A stretch of 33,237 nucleotides of DNA from an uncultured Clostridia bacterium. Its GTDB lineage: Bacteria > Bacillota > Clostridia > Oscillospirales > Acutalibacteraceae. Shown one piece after another: positions 1 through 7,694 of the stretch; position 1 is the stretch's first letter; the number at the start of each line of letters is the position of its first letter. A program made the position numbers and the translations under genes. The notes below the pieces were generated by a model that saw nothing but the letters and a program-made list of their open reading frames with translations, had not been told where the DNA came from and searched no databases. The stretch lies in NCBI GenBank assembly GCA_947631705.1, contig CANRMJ010000014.1, positions 1 through 33,237 of the forward strand. Direction: 5' to 3'.

Positions 1-164
1 CGGCTTTATTTGTTATACTCTTTTTTATCTGTTTTTCTTTAATTTACCTATTGACTTTACTTAGCAGGTTTTAATTTTGAAATTTTATTTTTTAGCTTAT
101 AATTTAATTATAAGTTAGAATTTCATTTAATTCAACTATTGCCTTAATACATTTTAAAACTGCG

Positions 165-1289
165 TCAATTATCGCTCAAAAGTGCCTCGCAAATTGCAGA
201 ATAGACCCTATTCATTTGCTCGCGCGTTCCAATAGTTATGCGTATACAATTGAGAAGCGTCGAATTTTGCCTTAACTGCCTAACATATATCTTTTTTTCC
301 CGCAATGAATAGTATAATTTACTCTTAACGTCTATATTTTTACATTTAACCAAAACAAAATTCGACTCACTGGGATAAACCTGTATCCATTCAGATAAAT
401 CATCATTTTGAAGCAATTTGATAAAGCGCTCCCGTGCAAGTATAACTTCTTCCACATATTTCCACATATATTCCGTATTGTTTAATGCCGCAGTGACTGC
501 AATTTGAGTTAATGTTGTAATATTTTTCGGATTTCTTATTATGTTAACAGCATCTATATTAACTTTAGCCGACACCAAATATCCAAATCTCATATTTGCC
601 AAAGCAAAAGCTTTAGACATCGTGTGCGTTACAAGTAAATTATTATAAGAAAGTGCCAACTCGTTAACTGATTGATGCGCAAATTCCGAATAAGCCTCGT
701 CAATCAAAAACATAGTGTTTGGATAGCTTTCAAGTAATTCTTTTATTTTGTTTGAAGTTATTAAATGTCCTGTTGGATTGTTGGGATTACATATATATGC
801 AAGCTTTGGGTTTTCTCTTGTTATATCTTTTTTAAGTTTTTCAAAATCAAACTCAAAATTTTTTCCCATATCCGAAAACACAATATTTGCTCCGTTTGCT
901 TCTGCCGTGGAGCGAAAATTATCATACGACGGCCAAAGTATTAAAACCTTATCCTTTGGTCCGATATACAATTTTGAAACATACTCATGTAGTGAATCGG
1001 AACTTGCAAAGTATTGAACATTCTTTTCGGGAACACCTGTATATTGAGACAGCAGTTTGATTAAATATTTATTATGAGTTGAAGGATATAAATGAAAAAA
1101 ATCTATTGAGGATACAAAATCAGAAACAGCCTTTCTAACTTCAGGCGCAGGTTCAATTGTAGCCTCGTTCCAATCGAGTTTAAGCACTTCGCTCCAACAG
1201 TGCGGATTTATTGACCATATTTCCTGCGAAACCGTTTTATATGGCAATAAGTCCATAAGATACTTATTCATAAAGTGTTTTGAATGCAT
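165..1289 (-). CDS. HisC-like class I/II PLP-dependent aminotransferase
   Basis: The 374-residue product has the fold-type I aminotransferase layout of the histidinol-phosphate aminotransferase/CobD group. The motif CNPNNPTG is followed by DEAYSEF and by HTMSKAFALANMRFGY, in which Lys226 should form the Schiff base with PLP. The ATG at 1289 is chosen because GGAAAGGA lies just upstream; a TTG five codons earlier would swallow that site. It is the last gene of a minus-strand set that begins with a cytidylyltransferase and an asparagine-synthase-like enzyme. In that setting it more probably makes or consumes an amino-alcohol or phosphorylated amino acid for a surface modification than histidine, since no other his genes are present. 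The substrate is inferred only; a true HisC or a threonine-phosphate decarboxylase cannot be excluded. The 164 bases to its left are AT-rich with no gene seen. Confidence 0.85.
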   Translation of the reverse strand: MHSKHFMNKYLMDLLPYKTVSQEIWSINPHCWSEVLKLDWNEATIEPAPEVRKAVSDFVSSIDFFHLYPSTHNKYLIKLLSQYTGVPEKNVQYFASSDSLHEYVSKLYIGPKDKVLILWPSYDNFRSTAEANGANIVFSDMGKNFEFDFEKLKKDITRENPKLAYICNPNNPTGHLITSNKIKELLESYPNTMFLIDEAYSEFAHQSVNELALSYNNLLVTHTMSKAFALANMRFGYLVSAKVNIDAVNIIRNPKNITTLTQIAVTAALNNTEYMWKYVEEVILARERFIKLLQNDDLSEWIQVYPSESNFVLVKCKNIDVKSKLYYSLREKKIYVRQLRQNSTLLNCIRITIGTREQMNRVYSAICEALLSDN

Positions 1290-1318
1290 AGTATTCCTTT
1301 CCAAAATATTATATTTTT

Positions 1319-1501
1319 CTATTTTAAATATCCGCGCAATTTTGCTGCTACAGAATCATGTGCTTTGAATAAGCCCTCATAGAAATAGATAACTATTCCT
1401 ATGTATCTACCTAAAAGCATAAAGGAATTTTGCAATTCAAAAGATGCCCTCTGAAGACAAATTCGCCTATACAAGGATTTTATCTTCTTACATCCTTTCA
1501 A
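1319..1501 (-). CDS. possible small ORF between asparagine-synthase-like and aminotransferase genes
   Basis: A 60-codon frame opens with TTG six bases after the stop of the asparagine-synthase-like gene and closes shortly before the aminotransferase. It is rich in Lys and Arg at the start and has a hydrophobic middle (LLGRYIGIVIYFYEG). No convincing Shine-Dalgarno precedes the TTG; the only purine-rich stretch (AAAGGA) lies inside the frame. I recognise no family. It could be a small membrane-associated protein of the cluster, the remnant of a larger decayed gene, or chance. Confidence 0.25.
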   Translation of the reverse strand: MKGCKKIKSLYRRICLQRASFELQNSFMLLGRYIGIVIYFYEGLFKAHDSVAAKLRGYLK

Positions 1502-1507
1502 AAACTT

Positions 1508-2561
1508 TTATTTTTCAAGATTATTTAAGAATCTCTCTAAACACCACATCTGCCACTTCTGATTTCCCGTAAATTTGCTCATATCAAGATTTTCTTTAAA
1601 TTCAGGTCTTGTTGGACCTTTGTAATCTTTGAAATAAAAATCAACCGGCCTTGGCATAGGCACTTTTTCCGGTATCGGGAATTCAGGATAACACTTATGA
1701 AAAAGTTCTCTAATCAGATATTTTGACTCACCGTTTCTTATTCTCTGCAAATCAAGCGGTTCTGCCATTTTCACCATGCCTGAAGGATCGTAAAAAGGAG
1801 TATATTTCATGCCCGCCGTAATACAAGCGTTGCAGTATGATCCGCTCGACTCGTGGGCAAAAATATCGTCAATAAATTTTAAAAAATCTATTTTGTTGTT
1901 AGGAAGTTTGTATTCGGCAAAAACAGAATCCATTGATACAGGCTCTTTTAAAACTTCTTCGGGTTTGAGAAACGTATAAAAATCAACCCAATCATCATAA
2001 TCCCAATCTTTTGAAAGCATTCTGTCCATTCCGCCGAAAACAAGATCGCTGCCGTCCGCGGCAACCATCATTTCAACACCGTCTTTTTTTGCCTGAAGAG
2101 CCGCCTCCATTATTTGCGGTTCAATCGAATGTACCGGCGAACCTTTCATTTCCATAAGTGCATCTATATTGCGTTTGCAAACATTCCAATCAATATCAAC
2201 ATAATGAAGATTTAGCTTGTATTTGGTCGCATACTTCTCCGCAAACTTTGAATCTTTGCAGCTATACCCCCCCGAGAAAACGAAAGGTATATGCGTCTGT
2301 TCCGGGTTTCATAAAAGCCGCAAGGCACGCCGAATCCATGCCGCCGGAAAGCATAATCCCCAGCTTAACATCTTTTTCCTTTTCTTCAAAGAGCTTTTTA
2401 TATGCGTTTGCAATATCGTCTGCCGTTTTAACTAAAATCTTCTTATCTTCGGGATAAGGAACATCCAATGTATGATGCAGACCTTCGGCAAATTCCATAT
2501 CGTCCTTTATGATGCAACGAAAAGCAAGATAAGAACTCATACAAAAATTCTTATCAACCAT
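1508..2561 (-). pseudogene. asparagine-synthase-like ATP-PPase, frame broken at a G7 tract
   Basis: Two minus-strand pieces (2561-2262 and a second frame ending at 1508) join into one protein of about 350 residues if one G is removed from the seven-G run at 2267-2273. As written, the first frame ends at Val-stop directly after the tract, about 99 residues in. The repaired protein keeps the PP-loop LSGGMDSACLAA (ATP pyrophosphatase of the asparagine synthase synthetase domain), DGSDLVFGG, and a C-terminal part typical of that domain. The N-terminal glutaminase domain of AsnB is absent, so ammonia would come from free NH3 or a partner. The start at 2561 has AGGAGG seven bases upstream, 22 bases after the cytidylyltransferase stop. 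An amidating or amide-forming step on a carboxylate is the family expectation; the substrate is unknown. The break may be phase variation, true decay or a sequencing slip. Confidence 0.75.
2267..2273. repeat. G7/C7 homopolymer at the frame break of the asparagine-synthase-like gene
   Basis: Seven C on the plus strand (seven G in the coding strand) sit exactly where the reading frame changes. With six G the coding strand continues Leu-Gly-Gly-Tyr-Ser-Cys-Lys into the downstream frame with no stop; with seven it stops two codons later. Confidence 0.9.
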
Positions 2562-2583
2562 TTTGCTACCTCCTGTTTTTTAA

Positions 2584-3018
2584 TTATTTTAAATCGTATA
2601 AATCTGATTTTCTCGCATTTTTCAAAGCCTCGTTTATTTTTGTAGACGATATGCCCTTGGTATACGGAAAATATACGATTTTAATTCCTTCTTTGGAAAA
2701 CTCCTTTTCATATTCCTGCCATTTCGGAGTTGCATACCAATCATCGCCGACAAACAAAATCTTTGCTCCGAGCTTTTTGCACGCTTCAAGCTTGTCCATA
2801 TCGTATTGAGGCACGGCGGCATCAACATATTTGCAGCTGCGCACGATTTCTATTCTGTCCTCAAACGGAATCATTGCACTTTTACCTTTGTATTTTACCA
2901 ACTCGTCAACAGTTACCCCTACAATCAGCTTGTCACACATTCCCTTTGCGTTTTTCAAAAGATTAAGGTGACCGATATGAAACAGGTCATACACTCCCGT
3001 TGTGTAACCGATAATCAT
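2584..3018 (-). CDS. cytidylyltransferase of the TagD/GCT family
   Basis: A 144-residue protein of the HIGH-motif nucleotidyltransferase superfamily. It shows GYTTGVYDLFHIGHL near the N-terminus and GISSTKI near residue 120, matching the HxGH and the RTEGIST-like signature of glycerol-3-phosphate cytidylyltransferase (TagD) and its relatives. Such enzymes activate a phosphorylated polyol, alkylphosphonate or amino-alcohol phosphate as the CDP derivative. The start at 3018 is preferred over one six codons upstream because GGAAGGGGA lies between them as a ribosome-binding site. It is the first gene of the cluster, behind a good sigma-A promoter, and is followed at 22 bases by the amidating enzyme. 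The substrate is not readable from sequence; teichoic acid precursor, capsular phosphoramidate or phosphonate are options. Confidence 0.85.
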   Translation of the reverse strand: MIIGYTTGVYDLFHIGHLNLLKNAKGMCDKLIVGVTVDELVKYKGKSAMIPFEDRIEIVRSCKYVDAAVPQYDMDKLEACKKLGAKILFVGDDWYATPKWQEYEKEFSKEGIKIVYFPYTKGISSTKINEALKNARKSDLYDLK

Positions 3019-3062
3019 ATTATTTTCCCCTTCCATTATCTTATGCCTTTCACAATGATAAG

Positions 3063-3091
3063 ATTATAAGCTTTCTATCAGAATAAGTCAA
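3063..3091 (-). promoter_or_regulatory. sigma-A-type promoter of the cytidylyltransferase cluster
   Basis: On the minus strand TTGACT (3091-3086) and TATAAT (3068-3063) are separated by exactly 17 bases, about 45 bases before the cytidylyltransferase start. Confidence 0.65.
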
Positions 3092-3122
3092 TAAAATAAT
3101 TATTAAATCGAGATATAAAAAC

Positions 3123-3151
3123 ACACAGGGATACGATAAATATCCCTGTGT
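3123..3151 (-). terminator. intrinsic terminator after the GH3 gene
   Basis: Perfect 11-bp arms ACACAGGGATA (3123-3133) and TATCCCTGTGT (3141-3151) with a 7-base loop. On the minus strand the stem is followed by GTTTTTAT. It lies just after the GH3 stop codon at 3174. Confidence 0.85.
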
Positions 3152-3173
3152 TATTAAGTGCATTATTATACGG

Positions 3174-5654
3174 TTAAATTGATTTAAGAAGATTCGGCAG
3201 CTTGCCTATAGCGCCGGGAATACCGGCAAGAATTTTTCCGAGTCCCTTTGCGGAGCTGGAATCATCATTGAGAATATCAAGAAGCCCCTGAGCCATCTTC
3301 GGGCTGAACACGCCCATGCTCATCGCAACAAAGTTGCGTATCGGAATTTGGAGCGCCATTGCTTGCAGCATAGCGCCGTCGCCGTTTTCGGCACTTCCCA
3401 TACCGCTCATAATCTTCATAATCAACCTGCAAATTCTGCCGCCCCATTTTGTGTGAGCCGCATCGTCAAGGCAATTGTAAAGAGTAATCTTCTGTGTTGT
3501 GTCGCGCTTGCTTGACGGTATATCCTGCCCGTAAACGGCAGCCCACTGCGCATTGTCCATTCCGTCAGTATCCGCTGTGTAATATGCGGGAGCCGTTTCT
3601 CTGTAATCGGGGATTTGAGCCTCAACAGTTGAAACAACCTCAAGTGTCTGTGAAAGTTTGATATCACGGCTTGACGCGCCCACAAGAATATCGAACTCGC
3701 CGCTTTCAACGTGCCAGTCGCCTATATTGATATTATAGTACGCAAAAGCGCGCTTGCCAAGCGTAAGCGAAACTTCTTTTTCCTCTCCCGCTTTAAGAAA
3801 TACCTTTGTAAACGCTCTAAGCTCTTTTATCGGTCGGAATATTGTTGATTCCTTATCGGCAACATAAATCTGCGCGATCTCCGCGCCGTCAACTTCGCCC
3901 GTATTTTTAATCTTAAATGTTACGTCTACCGTGTCCGTATCATTAATCTTGCTTGCGGACAGCTTTAAATCGCTGTATTCAAACGTTGTGTATGAAAGAC
4001 CGAAACCGAACGGGAAAAGCACGTCTTTCTTGGCAGTATCGTAATAACGGTAGCCGATATAAACACTTTCCTTATGCTCTGAAACAACAGGAACACCGGG
4101 ATAATTGCCGTATACGGGGTTATCCTCAAATGAAAGAGGATAAGTTTCCGCAATTTTTCCGCTGGGATTAACCTTTCCCGTAAGAATATTGGCAACAGCG
4201 GCGCCGCCTGCCTGACCGCCGAGACCCGAATTAAGGAGCGCCTTAACTTCGCTGAGCCACGGCATAAGAACAACAGAACCGCCCGCAAGAACAACCACGG
4301 TATTCGGATTTGCCTTTGCAATTTCGGCAACAAGAGCATTGTGAGAATCAGGAATGTTTATGTTCTCCCTGTCGTACCCCTCTGCCTCAAATTCCTCAGT
4401 TAAGCCAACGAAAACGAGCGCAACATCAGCCGCTTTAGCCGCCGCAACTGCTTCGGAAACAAGCTCTGCTTCTGTTTTTCTGTTTTTATCCTTCTTTGTG
4501 GGAGCGGATTTATAATAGCCCTGAGCATATGACGCGTCAACGCCTGCCGCAACAAGGCAATCGTATGCGTTGTCGAGCTTTGTGGGATTGATTACAGAAG
4601 AGCCGGCGCCCTGATAACGCGGTGATTTTGCCATCTCGCCTATAACAGCAACTTTTTGACCCTCTTTAAGAGGAAGAACAGCACCGTCGTTTTTAAGAAG
4701 AACCATTGAGCCTTCTGCCACTCTTCTTGCAACATCATGATGCGCATCAACATCATATGTATGCTCGGTTTCAAGTGCAGGCTTGGATTTTACAATTAAA
4801 TCAACAACGGCATCCACTCTTTCGTCAAGAACGGACTCATCAAGTGAACCGTCTTTAACAGCAGCGATAATTCTATCGGTATTTAACGCTCCCGAGGACG
4901 GCATTTCAAGATCTGTGCCGGCATAAAGACCCGGAACACGGTCAACCGACGCGCCCCAGTCGGTTACAAAGAGCCCTTCAAAGCCCCATTCCTCTCTTGC
5001 AACCTTATTTTGCAGCCAGTCATTTTGAGAAGAATAAACGCCGTTTACACGGTTATATGAATTCATAATAGTCCACGGCTGAGATTCTTTAACGGCAATT
5101 TCAAAAGCGGGAAAATAAATTTCGCGAATAGCTCGCTCATCTATAATCTCGTTTATAACCATACGGTATGCCTCCTGCGAATTGCAGGCAAAATGCTTCA
5201 GAGAGTTTCCCACTCCCTTTGACTGACAACCGTTAATCATACTTGCGGACATTTTGCCGGCAAGCAACGGGTCTTCTGAAAAATACTCAAAATTTCTGCC
5301 GCATACGGGCGCTCTTTTGATGTTTGTGCCCGGTCCGAGAATAACGGAAACCTTTTCCTTTAGACATTCCTCGGCGAGAGCCTCGCCTTCTTCCCTAAGC
5401 AAATTCTCATCCCACGAACACGCTGAAGTAGCGGCGGGCGGCATACAAGTTGCCGGTACGGAGTTACCTAAACCTATTCCGTCAGATGACTTCTTGTCTT
5501 CCCTCTGCTTTCTGAGACCATGAGGTCCGTCGGTAATCATAATCTTTGGAAGACCAAGCTCCTTTGCTTCCTCAAGATGCCAATAGTCAAAGCCAGAAAC
5601 AAACCGTGCCTTTTGCTCAAGGCTCATTTTGCTTACAATTTCAGGATGTTTCAT
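3174..5654 (-). CDS. glycoside hydrolase family 3 beta-glycosidase
   Basis: An 826-residue GH3 enzyme of the beta-glucosidase/beta-xylosidase group. The N-terminal barrel includes GPGTNIKRAPVCGRNFEYFS, KHFACNSQE and FVTDWGA, whose Asp232 is the expected nucleophile. The alpha/beta sandwich domain follows, then an Fn3-like domain (IYVADKES through FDILVGASS). About 110 further residues rich in Ala, Gly and Met follow the Fn3-like domain. There is no signal peptide, so it probably acts on imported oligosaccharides in the cytoplasm. The ATG at 5654 has GGAGG eight bases upstream; an in-frame 39-residue hydrophobic extension is ignored because it runs through the promoter. It has its own promoter and terminators on both sides, so it is monocistronic. 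Exact substrate specificity cannot be read. Confidence 0.93.
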   Translation of the reverse strand: MKHPEIVSKMSLEQKARFVSGFDYWHLEEAKELGLPKIMITDGPHGLRKQREDKKSSDGIGLGNSVPATCMPPAATSACSWDENLLREEGEALAEECLKEKVSVILGPGTNIKRAPVCGRNFEYFSEDPLLAGKMSASMINGCQSKGVGNSLKHFACNSQEAYRMVINEIIDERAIREIYFPAFEIAVKESQPWTIMNSYNRVNGVYSSQNDWLQNKVAREEWGFEGLFVTDWGASVDRVPGLYAGTDLEMPSSGALNTDRIIAAVKDGSLDESVLDERVDAVVDLIVKSKPALETEHTYDVDAHHDVARRVAEGSMVLLKNDGAVLPLKEGQKVAVIGEMAKSPRYQGAGSSVINPTKLDNAYDCLVAAGVDASYAQGYYKSAPTKKDKNRKTEAELVSEAVAAAKAADVALVFVGLTEEFEAEGYDRENINIPDSHNALVAEIAKANPNTVVVLAGGSVVLMPWLSEVKALLNSGLGGQAGGAAVANILTGKVNPSGKIAETYPLSFEDNPVYGNYPGVPVVSEHKESVYIGYRYYDTAKKDVLFPFGFGLSYTTFEYSDLKLSASKINDTDTVDVTFKIKNTGEVDGAEIAQIYVADKESTIFRPIKELRAFTKVFLKAGEEKEVSLTLGKRAFAYYNINIGDWHVESGEFDILVGASSRDIKLSQTLEVVSTVEAQIPDYRETAPAYYTADTDGMDNAQWAAVYGQDIPSSKRDTTQKITLYNCLDDAAHTKWGGRICRLIMKIMSGMGSAENGDGAMLQAMALQIPIRNFVAMSMGVFSPKMAQGLLDILNDDSSSAKGLGKILAGIPGAIGKLPNLLKSI

Positions 5655-5687
5655 ATATTTTTCCTCCGTAAATATTTTTACCATATT

Positions 5688-5716
5688 ATTATATATTAAA
5701 TTGTAAATATATACAA
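5688..5716 (-). promoter_or_regulatory. probable sigma-A promoter of the GH3 gene
   Basis: Minus-strand TTGTAT (5716-5711), a 17-base spacer and TATAAT (5693-5688), about 35 bases before the GH3 start. The region is very AT-rich, which weakens the call. Confidence 0.45.
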
Positions 5717-5796
5717 GACTAATTTGCGAAATAATACAAATATTGTGTAATATGATTAAAGAAATAAACAAAAACTAAAGAAAAATTAAAAAATCA

Positions 5797-5818
5797 CCGC
5801 TGCGCATAAACACAGCGG
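5797..5818 (-). terminator. intrinsic terminator after the SCP2-like gene
   Basis: CCGCTG (5797-5802) pairs with CAGCGG (5813-5818). On the minus strand the stem is followed by TGATTTTTTAATTTTTC. It separates the SCP2-like gene from GH3. Confidence 0.75.
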
Positions 5819-5836
5819 CAATCAAATACAATATAA

Positions 5837-6163
5837 TTATTTCAAAAACTTTGTCAGTTCAAGCGCGGCGCCCACATCGCCCTCTACCTTTAGTTTTCCT
5901 GTTGTGAACGCGGCAACGGGGTCGAGCTTGCCGTTGATAAGTTTAATAAGATTTGTTCCGTTAATAATTATTATTGCGTTGCGGTCATAATACTCATAGG
6001 GCTCAACATTCACTTTGCCGTCTTTTATTTCAACATAAAAGATGCCCTCTGCTTTTCCCACAATGTTGAACTGATAGGCAAGCGTTCCGGGAACAGAACT
6101 TACATCCGCGTTACTGAATCTTTCCCTAACAGTTTCCACAATGGATTCATAGGTCATTGCCAT
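5837..6163 (-). CDS. SCP2 sterol-carrier-like domain protein
   Basis: A 108-residue single-domain protein resembling bacterial SCP2 (sterol carrier protein 2) proteins: an N-terminal helix, a beta-rich core (YQFNIVGKAEGIFYVEIKDGKVNVEP), a segment INGTNLIKLINGKLDPVAAFTTGKLKVEGDVGAAL, and a final short helix. The DPVAAFTTGKLKVEGD motif is the most characteristic part. Such proteins are thought to bind lipids or other hydrophobic ligands in the cytosol; their role in Clostridia is not established. AGGAGG lies eight bases before the ATG. It sits about 70 bases downstream of spoVAE on the same strand, so it may be co-transcribed with it, and ends at a clear terminator. Confidence 0.85.
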   Translation of the reverse strand: MAMTYESIVETVRERFSNADVSSVPGTLAYQFNIVGKAEGIFYVEIKDGKVNVEPYEYYDRNAIIIINGTNLIKLINGKLDPVAAFTTGKLKVEGDVGAALELTKFLK

Positions 6164-6234
6164 AATTTATTCCTCCTGAATTTGTTAAATGATTTATATA
6201 TATTTTATCATATACAATTCATTAATTCAATAAT

Positions 6235-6588
6235 TTATTTATCCTTAGGTTTGGCAATAAGCGACACGATCAGACCCGAAAGAACAGCAACCGTAACTCC
6301 TCCGGCACAGGCGGTAAGCCCGCCGGTTATCACTCCCAAAAAGCCGTCCTTACGTATTGCCTCCTTAACACCGTTCGCAAGTGAGTTGCCGAATCCCGTA
6401 AGAGGAATTGTGGCTCCCGCGCCGGCGAAATCAACAAGCTTATCGTACCAACCGAAAGCGCCTATCAGCACTCCGAGGCAAACAAAAAGCACAAGTATTC
6501 TTGCCGGGGTCATCTTTGTAAAATCAATAAGCAACTGACCAACAACGCAAATTAAACCGCCTATAATAAAAGCTCTTAAAAAAATCAT
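6235..6588 (-). CDS. spoVAE: stage V sporulation protein AE
   Basis: A 117-residue membrane protein closely matching the SpoVAEb form: MIFLRAFIIGGLICVVGQLL, then FAGAGATIPLTGFGNSLANG and a C-terminal pair of hydrophobic helices ending in KPKDK. SpoVAE is part of the forespore inner-membrane SpoVA channel that moves dipicolinic acid with calcium into the developing spore and out at germination. The ATG at 6588 is chosen for the AGGTGA site seven bases upstream; a GTG nine codons earlier has no ribosome-binding site. Unusually, that AGGTGA is the 3' arm of a terminator-like hairpin (6593-6631). The usual neighbours spoVAC and spoVAD are at 7695 and 13248 instead of adjacent. The gene upstream is an ABC ATPase. 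Confidence 0.93.
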   Translation of the reverse strand: MIFLRAFIIGGLICVVGQLLIDFTKMTPARILVLFVCLGVLIGAFGWYDKLVDFAGAGATIPLTGFGNSLANGVKEAIRKDGFLGVITGGLTACAGGVTVAVLSGLIVSLIAKPKDK

Positions 6589-6592
6589 AAAA

Positions 6593-6631
6593 AAATCACC
6601 TGCTATATTTTGCACAGCCGGCAGGTGATTT
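6593..6631 (-). terminator. terminator-like hairpin that contains the spoVAE ribosome-binding site
   Basis: On the minus strand AAATCACCTGC pairs perfectly over 11 bp with GCAGGTGATTT across a 17-base loop; a run of seven T overlaps the end of the stem and leads straight into the spoVAE ATG. As an intrinsic terminator it ends the upstream ABC gene. At the same time its 3' arm is the only Shine-Dalgarno of spoVAE. Confidence 0.75.
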
Positions 6632-6656
6632 ATTCCTTATTAATTATGAAAAATAA

Positions 6657-7403
6657 TTAACCTTCGTCAATCGGTTTTTTATTGTTTTTCTTCGATTCTC
6701 TGTTATATTTCTTCTCAAAGCCGGGATTTATATAATCCTCTACAACCCTTCCGTCTCTTATACGTATAACCCGTTCCGCCTGTTCGGCGATTTCGTTATC
6801 GTGAGTGATAACAACAACCGTTCTGCCATCGTCTTTAAGATTATGAAGTATCTGCATAACGTCATTGGTGGAACGCGTATCAAGGTTACCCGTTGGCTCA
6901 TCGGCAAGAATCAAGGGCGGTGCCGCCGCAATTGCGCGTGCAACCGCAACACGCTGCTGCTGACCTCCCGAAAGTGCAGCGGGAAGATGGTGCATTCTCT
7001 TTTCAAGACCGACTTTTCTTAAGGCGTCCTCAGAAATTTTTCTTCTTTCGCTTTTCGGTATTCCGCGGTAAACAAGCGGAAGTTCAACATTTTCAATGGC
7101 ATTCAGCGAAGAAATCAGATTGAAACCCTGAAATATAAATCCTATCTGCTGGTTTCTTATTTCACTCATTTGATCGTCTGTCAAATCATCAATAAGTTTG
7201 CCGTTTATGTAGTATTCTCCGCGCGTTGGCGTGTCAAGCAATCCAAGCATATTCATAAGAGTTGATTTCCCCGAGCCGGACTGACCTATAATAGCAACAA
7301 ACTCTCCTTCATCAATAGTGATGGAAACCCCGTCAAGAGCGTTTACCTGATTTTCACCGGGATTGTAAATTTTATAAACGTTTCTGACATCGATAAGATG
7401 CAT
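6657..7403 (-). CDS. ABC transporter ATP-binding protein, MacB/LolD type
   Basis: A 248-residue ATPase with Walker [10 protein letters not shown] (residues 40-48), Q-loop Gln92, signature LSGGQQQ (144-150), Walker B LILADEP and switch His201. The wording [20 protein letters not shown] is typical of the MacB/LolD/FtsE-like group that pairs with FtsX-type permeases for peptide or lipoprotein export. A Lys/Asn-rich tail of about 30 residues ([16 protein letters not shown]) follows the domain. The ATG at 7403 has AGGA close upstream; nine extra N-terminal codons are possible but lack a site. No permease gene is adjacent on either side, so its partner must be elsewhere or lost. It has its own promoter and is followed by the hairpin in front of spoVAE. 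Confidence 0.9.
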   Translation of the reverse strand: MHLIDVRNVYKIYNPGENQVNALDGVSITIDEGEFVAIIGQSGSGKSTLMNMLGLLDTPTRGEYYINGKLIDDLTDDQMSEIRNQQIGFIFQGFNLISSLNAIENVELPLVYRGIPKSERRKISEDALRKVGLEKRMHHLPAALSGGQQQRVAVARAIAAAPPLILADEPTGNLDTRSTNDVMQILHNLKDDGRTVVVITHDNEIAEQAERVIRIRDGRVVEDYINPGFEKKYNRESKKNNKKPIDEG

Positions 7404-7518
7404 ATTCTTATCCTGTCCTTTCACCCACAAAATATAAATTTCGCTCTTACCGTGGGAAATAAGAGCAATTGAAACGGCGGCGTATAAGCCTTTGCCCGTT
7501 TACAAATAGTATATATTA

Positions 7519-7547
7519 ATATTACAGATAATTATATATTTTGTCAA
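7519..7547 (-). promoter_or_regulatory. sigma-A-type promoter of the ABC ATPase gene
   Basis: Minus-strand TTGACA (7547-7542), a 17-base spacer and TAATAT (7524-7519). It gives a leader of about 110 bases, which contains a 7-bp hairpin GCTCTTA/TAAGAGC shortly before the start codon region. Confidence 0.6.
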
Positions 7548-7553
7548 GAGCTT

Positions 7554-7583
7554 TGCATAATTATTAAAATATTATAGATACTA
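7554..7583 (+). promoter_or_regulatory. sigma-G-like forespore promoter of spoVAC
   Basis: TGCATA (7554-7559), 17 bases, GATACTA (7577-7583). This closely fits the sigma-G pattern (TGAATA-like -35, CATACTA-like -10) known for spoVA operons in Bacillus. The start would lie near 7590, about 105 bases before the spoVAC ATG. Confidence 0.6.
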
Positions 7584-7617
7584 TTTGTGAGATAAATCTC
7601 TCAAAACAAGTTTTAAT

Positions 7618-7679
7618 GGCGCGCCCCTGCCCGACCGCGGCAAGGGAGCCCGTAATTTCAACTAACTTTTTGCGGTCGG
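7618..7679 (+). promoter_or_regulatory. GC-rich foldable leader before spoVAC
   Basis: In an otherwise AT-rich gap, a GC-rich patch contains CCGACCGC (7631-7638) and its perfect inverse GCGGTCGG (7672-7679), which abuts the spoVAC Shine-Dalgarno. A competing short stem is possible between CCCTGCC and GGCAAGGG around 7625-7647. It could influence translation; nothing else is recognisable in this gap. Confidence 0.4.
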
Positions 7680-7694
7680 AAAGGCTATGAAAAA

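Larger units (their letters stand above)
7502..7588. repeat. inverted repeat spanning the divergent ABC/spoVAC promoter region
   Basis: ACAAATAGTAT (7502-7512) is repeated perfectly inverted as ATACTATTTGT (7578-7588), with weaker similarity continuing inward. The right arm overlaps the spoVAC -10 element and the left arm lies at the predicted transcription start of the ABC gene. Confidence 0.6.

Noticed and set aside
94..116. AT-only palindrome near the left edge as a terminator of the aminotransferase gene.
   Set aside because: Stem is nearly all A-T and no T-tract follows on the minus strand; too weak to call.
5655..5771. An N-terminal hydrophobic extension giving GH3 a signal anchor.
   Set aside because: The extension overlaps the promoter and has no ribosome-binding site; GGAGG fits the ATG at 5654.
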